Of a stretch of DNA of 26,756 nt, positions 23,722 through 26,756 are shown one piece after another (within the stretch, counting starts at the first letter, position 1; every line of letters starts with the position of its first letter). A program made the position numbers and the translations under genes. The stretch comes from DATFEN01 sp035691285 (GTDB lineage: Bacteria; Acidobacteriota; Vicinamibacteria; Fen-336): positions 1 to 26,756 of the forward strand of contig DASSJI010000221.1 in the NCBI GenBank assembly GCA_035691285.1, read 5' to 3'. The notes below the pieces were generated by a model that ran no database searches, was not told the origin of the DNA, and was given only the letters and a program-made list of their open reading frames with translations.

Positions 23722-25053
23722 TCACTCCTCCTCGAGGTCGAGCTCCGGGCGCGGCACGGGCGCTCGCAGCGTGGCGCCCCCCGCGAAGCTCCAGCGATGC
23801 TCGGGGCGGAACACCCCGACGTCCTTGGTGTGGCTCCGGACCCGGAACGCGTACAGGCCCCGGTGGTAGTCGTAGGGCGTGCCGTCCCGCTTGTGGGCGG
23901 CCACGTCGAGCAGATAGCTGCCCTCCACGAGGCGCAGCGCGCCGATCTCGAGGCGCACCTCGGCCTGGCCGTGGAGGCTCTCGGAGGCGTAGTCCTCGAG
24001 GTGGGTGTTGGTGCCGTACACGCATGCGCCGTCGGCGGTGAACAACCCCACGCCGAACACGAAATCCGTGAGCGGCTCCCGGGCGCTCACGTCCATCGCG
24101 ATCGTGAGCGGCTCGCCGGGCACGTACACGTGCCGCTCGCGGTCGCGCTGATCGAGGAGCCGCACGCGGGTGATCTCGACCTCACGGCCGCCCCAGCGCC
24201 CCTGCTGGTAGCCGTGGCCGGCGCCCGAAACGGCCTCGGGAGCGGTCGGCTCCTGCTGGGAGGGCGCCTGGCCGTGCTGCTGCGCGAGCCGCTTCTCCTC
24301 GCCGCCGGCGACGTAGGTCAGGTAGGCGTCCACCACCCGCTTGGGGTCGCCCCTGCCCTCGACGCGGCCGCCTCGAAGCCACAGCACGTCGTCGCACATC
24401 TTCTCGACGAGGCCGAGGCTGTGGGTCACGATCAGGATGCTCCGGCCGCGGCGGCGGAACTCGCCGATCTTGTCGAGGCACTTGCGGGTGAAGGCCTCGT
24501 CTCCCACGGCCAGCACCTCGTCGATCAGGAGCACCTCGGGATCCACGTGGATCGCCACGGCGAAGCCGAGGCGCGCGTACATTCCCGACGAGTAGGTCTT
24601 GACCGGCGCGTCGATGAAGCGCTCCAGCTCCGCGAACGCCACGATCTCGCGGAAGCGCTCCTGGACCTCGCGGCGGCTCAGGCCGAGCATGATGCCGTTG
24701 ATCATCACGTTCTCGCGCCCGCTGATCTCCGGATGGAACCCCGCTCCCAGCTCGATGAGCGCCGAGACGCGGCCCTCCACGTGGAGCCGGCCGCGGGTGG
24801 GCCGGGTGATCCCGGCCAGCAGCTTGAGCAGGGTCGACTTGCCCGAGCCGTTCTCGCCGATGACGCCGAAGGTCGTGCCCTTGCCGACCTCGAAGGACAC
24901 GCCGTCCAGCGCCGTGAACGTCTCCTCGGGGCGCAGGTCGCTGAGCAGGCTGCCCGTGAGGATCGCGCTCTTCAGGGTACGGAACTGGTTCCGGTGCTGG
25001 AAGCGCCTGTAGACCTTGGCCAGCTCCTCGGCCACCACCGCCCGCGCGCCCAT
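23722..25053 (-). CDS. wzt: Polysaccharide/O-antigen ABC exporter ATPase (Wzt-like)
   Basis: Wzt powers export of undecaprenyl-linked glycans, and its C-terminal domain recognises the glycan end. The 443-residue protein has an ABC ATPase domain with Walker A GENGSGKST (residues 66-74), signature YSSGM (154-158), Walker B EVLLIDEV (173-180) and the H-loop VTHSLG. A glutamine/glycine-rich linker runs from about 275 to 320. A beta-sandwich domain of the Wzt C-terminal type covers about 320-435 (VYVPGEPLTIAMDV, ESLHGQAEVRLEIG, GSYLLDVAAHKRDG). Its extended C-terminus suggests a glycan with a specific capping modification. ATG 25053 shares a base with the wzm stop (TGATG) and is preceded by AGGAGG. 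Confidence 0.93.
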   Translation of the reverse strand: MGARAVVAEELAKVYRRFQHRNQFRTLKSAILTGSLLSDLRPEETFTALDGVSFEVGKGTTFGVIGENGSGKSTLLKLLAGITRPTRGRLHVEGRVSALIELGAGFHPEISGRENVMINGIMLGLSRREVQERFREIVAFAELERFIDAPVKTYSSGMYARLGFAVAIHVDPEVLLIDEVLAVGDEAFTRKCLDKIGEFRRRGRSILIVTHSLGLVEKMCDDVLWLRGGRVEGRGDPKRVVDAYLTYVAGGEEKRLAQQHGQAPSQQEPTAPEAVSGAGHGYQQGRWGGREVEITRVRLLDQRDRERHVYVPGEPLTIAMDVSAREPLTDFVFGVGLFTADGACVYGTNTHLEDYASESLHGQAEVRLEIGALRLVEGSYLLDVAAHKRDGTPYDYHRGLYAFRVRSHTKDVGVFRPEHRWSFAGGATLRAPVPRPELDLEEE

Positions 25054-25838
25054 CACACCTCCTCCGCGAGGGTGTCGCGCAACCGGTCGAACAGGAAGCT
25101 GCCGGAGCCGAAGAGCGCCAGCGCCACCACGCCGCTCGCGAGCAGCCCGCGCCAGTGGTCGAAGCTGCCGTGGAAGAGGATCTGCTGGTAGCTCACCAGG
25201 AGGTGCGTCATGGGGTTGAAGCGGAGCAGCTGGCGCACCCAGCCCGAGAGGTCGCCGTAGAAGTACAGCACGGGCGAGGCGAAGAACCACAGGTGCAGCA
25301 GGTGGGTGAGGATGCTCTGGATGTCGCGGAAGTGGACGGTGAGGGCGGAGACGAGGAGGGCGAGCCCAACGGTCAGCACCAGCTGGACGAGGAGCGGCAG
25401 CGGCAGGAGCAGCAGGCTCGGCCCGAGCCGGTCGTAGTACGCGAGGCAGAGGAGCAGCGCGGGCAGACCGAGGAGGAAGTGGGCCAGGTTGGCGAACACG
25501 GTCACCACGGGCAGGACCTCGGCGGGGAACAGCACCTTCTTGATCAGGTTGCCGCCGGCCAGCAGCACGCTCGCGCTCTCGGCGATCGAGCTCTGGAACC
25601 AGGTCCAGGGCAGGATGCCGCAGAAGAAGAAGAGCAGGTAGGGCTCGATCGCGGGGGAGTGGCGGCCGGGGAGGATCACGGTGAACACGAGGCCGTAGGT
25701 GAGGAGCTGCAACAACGGGTTCACGAAGCTCCAGAAGAAACCCAGCATGCTGCCCCGGTAGCGCGCCACGAGGTCGCGGGCGACGAGGCTCTGGATGAGG
25801 GGGCGGTACCGGACGAGGGTACGCAGCTCCTGGAGCAT
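25053..25838 (-). CDS. wzm: Polysaccharide ABC exporter permease (Wzm-like, ABC-2 family)
   Basis: The 261-residue inner-membrane protein has about six membrane segments and the ABC-2 permease signature region DLVARYRGSMLGFFWSFVNP near its N-terminus. This is followed by GILPWTWFQSSIAESASVLLAGGNLIKKV and the late FASPVLYFYGDL and NPMTHLLVSYQQIL stretches. It pairs with the Wzt-like ATPase that begins in its stop codon. It starts at ATG 25838, 45 bases after atpC on the same strand. A CAGAAT/AGAATAGGG stretch just upstream could serve as a -10 or as a weak ribosome-binding site. No glycosyltransferase genes are present, so the glycan is unknown. Confidence 0.93.
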   Translation of the reverse strand: MLQELRTLVRYRPLIQSLVARDLVARYRGSMLGFFWSFVNPLLQLLTYGLVFTVILPGRHSPAIEPYLLFFFCGILPWTWFQSSIAESASVLLAGGNLIKKVLFPAEVLPVVTVFANLAHFLLGLPALLLCLAYYDRLGPSLLLLPLPLLVQLVLTVGLALLVSALTVHFRDIQSILTHLLHLWFFASPVLYFYGDLSGWVRQLLRFNPMTHLLVSYQQILFHGSFDHWRGLLASGVVALALFGSGSFLFDRLRDTLAEEV

Positions 25839-25883
25839 CGGGCCCTATTCTGGAACGGCGGCGCCGCAGTCGGTGAGCGGCCG

Positions 25884-26306
25884 TCAGCCCCGGCGCTTCT
25901 TGGCGACCAGAAGGCGTGTGACGGCGCGCACGTAGGCGTCGTGGGCGTCGGCGTAGCCGCTCTCGTCGCGGATCGCCTTCATGCGGGCAGCGGCCTGGTC
26001 GCGGGCGCGCTCGGCCCGGGCGACGTCGATCGCCTCGGCACGCTCGCCGAGCTCGGCCAGGATATTGACCCTGTCGGGCAGCACCTCCGCGAAGCCCCAG
26101 AAGCAGGTCAGGTGGCTCGCCTCGCCGCCGGTGCGGTAGGTGATCTCGCCCATGCCGAGCGTGGAGAGGAACGGCGTGTGGCCCGGGCGCACCCCGAAGT
26201 AGCCCAGCTCGCCGGGAGCGACGACCTCGTCGACCTCCTCCTTCAGGAGCAGACCCTCGGGCGTCACCACCTCGAGGAGCAGCTTCTTGGGCAGCCCGCT
26301 CTCCAA
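25884..26306 (-). CDS. atpC: ATP synthase F1 subunit epsilon
   Basis: Subunit epsilon is part of the F1 central stalk and regulates ATP hydrolysis. The 140-residue protein has the N-terminal beta-sandwich (LLLEVVTPEGLLLKEEVDEVVAPGELGYFGVRPGHTPFL) and a C-terminal helical hairpin rich in Ala, Arg and Glu. I chose TTG 26306, two bases after the atpD stop, because it gives the usual short N-terminus. The open frame continues upstream inside atpD. CTG 26297 is a less likely alternative. Confidence 0.92.
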   Translation of the reverse strand: MESGLPKKLLLEVVTPEGLLLKEEVDEVVAPGELGYFGVRPGHTPFLSTLGMGEITYRTGGEASHLTCFWGFAEVLPDRVNILAELGERAEAIDVARAERARDQAAARMKAIRDESGYADAHDAYVRAVTRLLVAKKRRG

Positions 26307-26308
26307 CG

Positions 26309-26756
26309 CTAGGCCTCGAGCTTCTTTGCCTGCTCGAGGGCCTCCTCGATGGTCCCGACCATGTAGAAGGCCTGCTCGGGGATCGCGTCGCACTCGCCGT
26401 TCACGATCATCTGGAAGCTGCGGATGTTGTCCTTCAGGCTGACGTAGCGTCCCTTGATGCCGGTGAACTGCTCGGCCACGTGGAAGGGCTGCGACAGGAA
26501 CTTCTGGATCTTCCGGGCGCGGGCCACCGTGACCTTGTCGTCCTCGGAGAGCTCGTCGATGCCGAGGATCGCGATGATGTCCTGGAGGTCCTTGTAGCGC
26601 TGCAGGATCTGCTTTACGGCACGCGCGGTCTCGTAGTGGTCCTTGCCCAGGATGCGGGGGTCGAGAATGCGCGAACTGGAGGCCAGCGGGTCGACGGCGG
26701 GGTAGATGCCGAGCTGCGCGATCTGGCGCGAGAGGTTCGTGGTCGCGTCGAGGTGG
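26309..26756 (-). CDS. atpD: ATP synthase F1 subunit beta, C-terminal part (5' end beyond window)
   Basis: The visible 148 codons encode the C-terminal third of the catalytic beta subunit, beginning within HLDATTNLSRQIAQLGIYPAVDP, where the family usually has DATTVLSR. The conserved ASSSRILDPRILG, the DIIAILGIDELSEDDK segment, RARKIQKFLSQPFHVAEQFTG and the short acidic end follow. The gene runs off the right edge. It is followed after two bases by atpC, the usual end of a bacterial atp operon. Confidence 0.97.
   Translation of the reverse strand, partial: HLDATTNLSRQIAQLGIYPAVDPLASSSRILDPRILGKDHYETARAVKQILQRYKDLQDIIAILGIDELSEDDKVTVARARKIQKFLSQPFHVAEQFTGIKGRYVSLKDNIRSFQMIVNGECDAIPEQAFYMVGTIEEALEQAKKLEA

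Noticed and set aside
25155..26312. A 385-codon plus-strand open frame opposite wzm and atpC
   Set aside because: Antisense shadow with Glu/Gln/His-rich low-complexity content.

Overview
The window reads as chromosomal core sequence of a Gram-negative (diderm) bacterium with very GC-rich DNA. The envelope evidence is SurA- and PpiD-type periplasmic chaperones, a lipoprotein signal, a heptose-nucleotide enzyme and a Wzm/Wzt glycan exporter. Two gene orders, mreBCD-mrdA-rodA-rng and mfd next to parvulin genes, are familiar from deltaproteobacterial-type lineages. A relative such as Methylomirabilota/Rokubacteria or Binatota is equally possible. The 16S half-gene at the left edge would settle this by database search, which I could not run. 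I see no insertion sequences, CRISPR arrays, phage genes or attachment sites.

Layout. (1) Positions 1-4097, minus strand: purM, purN and tyrS, joined by GTGA stop/start overlaps, run directly into an rRNA operon. Two sigma70-type promoters and a boxA precede the 16S gene, and the first promoter's -35 box overlaps the tyrS stop codon. (2) 4177-5235, plus strand: a short-chain prenyl diphosphate synthase whose start looks leaderless, followed by a 50-residue LysW-like zinc-ribbon gene. (3) 5243-7525, minus strand: a membrane-anchored PpiD-like foldase followed by a STAS-domain protein. (4) 7688-17568, plus strand: a compact unit from a TATAAT promoter: FecR-domain membrane protein, GAF-GGDEF nucleotide cyclase, mreB, mreC, mreD, mrdA (PBP2), rodA, rng (RNase G) and an unknown protein. 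(5) 17607-25838, minus strand: wzm, wzt, heptose-1-phosphate adenylyltransferase, mfd, a lipoprotein parvulin, a SurA-like parvulin and an alkyltransferase-like (ATL) repair protein, nearly all with overlapping or adjoining ends. (6) 25884-26756, minus strand: atpC and the 3' part of atpD.

How the genes fit together. Block 4 is a cell-elongation unit (MreBCD, RodA, PBP2) headed by a sensor-like membrane protein and a second-messenger synthase. Block 5 combines surface-glycan export, outer-membrane protein folding and nucleotide-excision-repair accessory functions.

The most interesting single observation is in the GGDEF enzyme. The aspartate that reads guanine in canonical diguanylate cyclases is a serine (Ser255), the substitution reported for hybrid promiscuous (Hypr) GGDEF enzymes that make 3',3'-cGAMP. 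A cGAMP-type signal encoded at the head of an elongasome operon would be worth testing. Other points of note are the LysW-like micro-gene, a hairpin over the rng start, two apparent CTG starts in CTGA overlaps, and the ATL gene sharing a unit with mfd.
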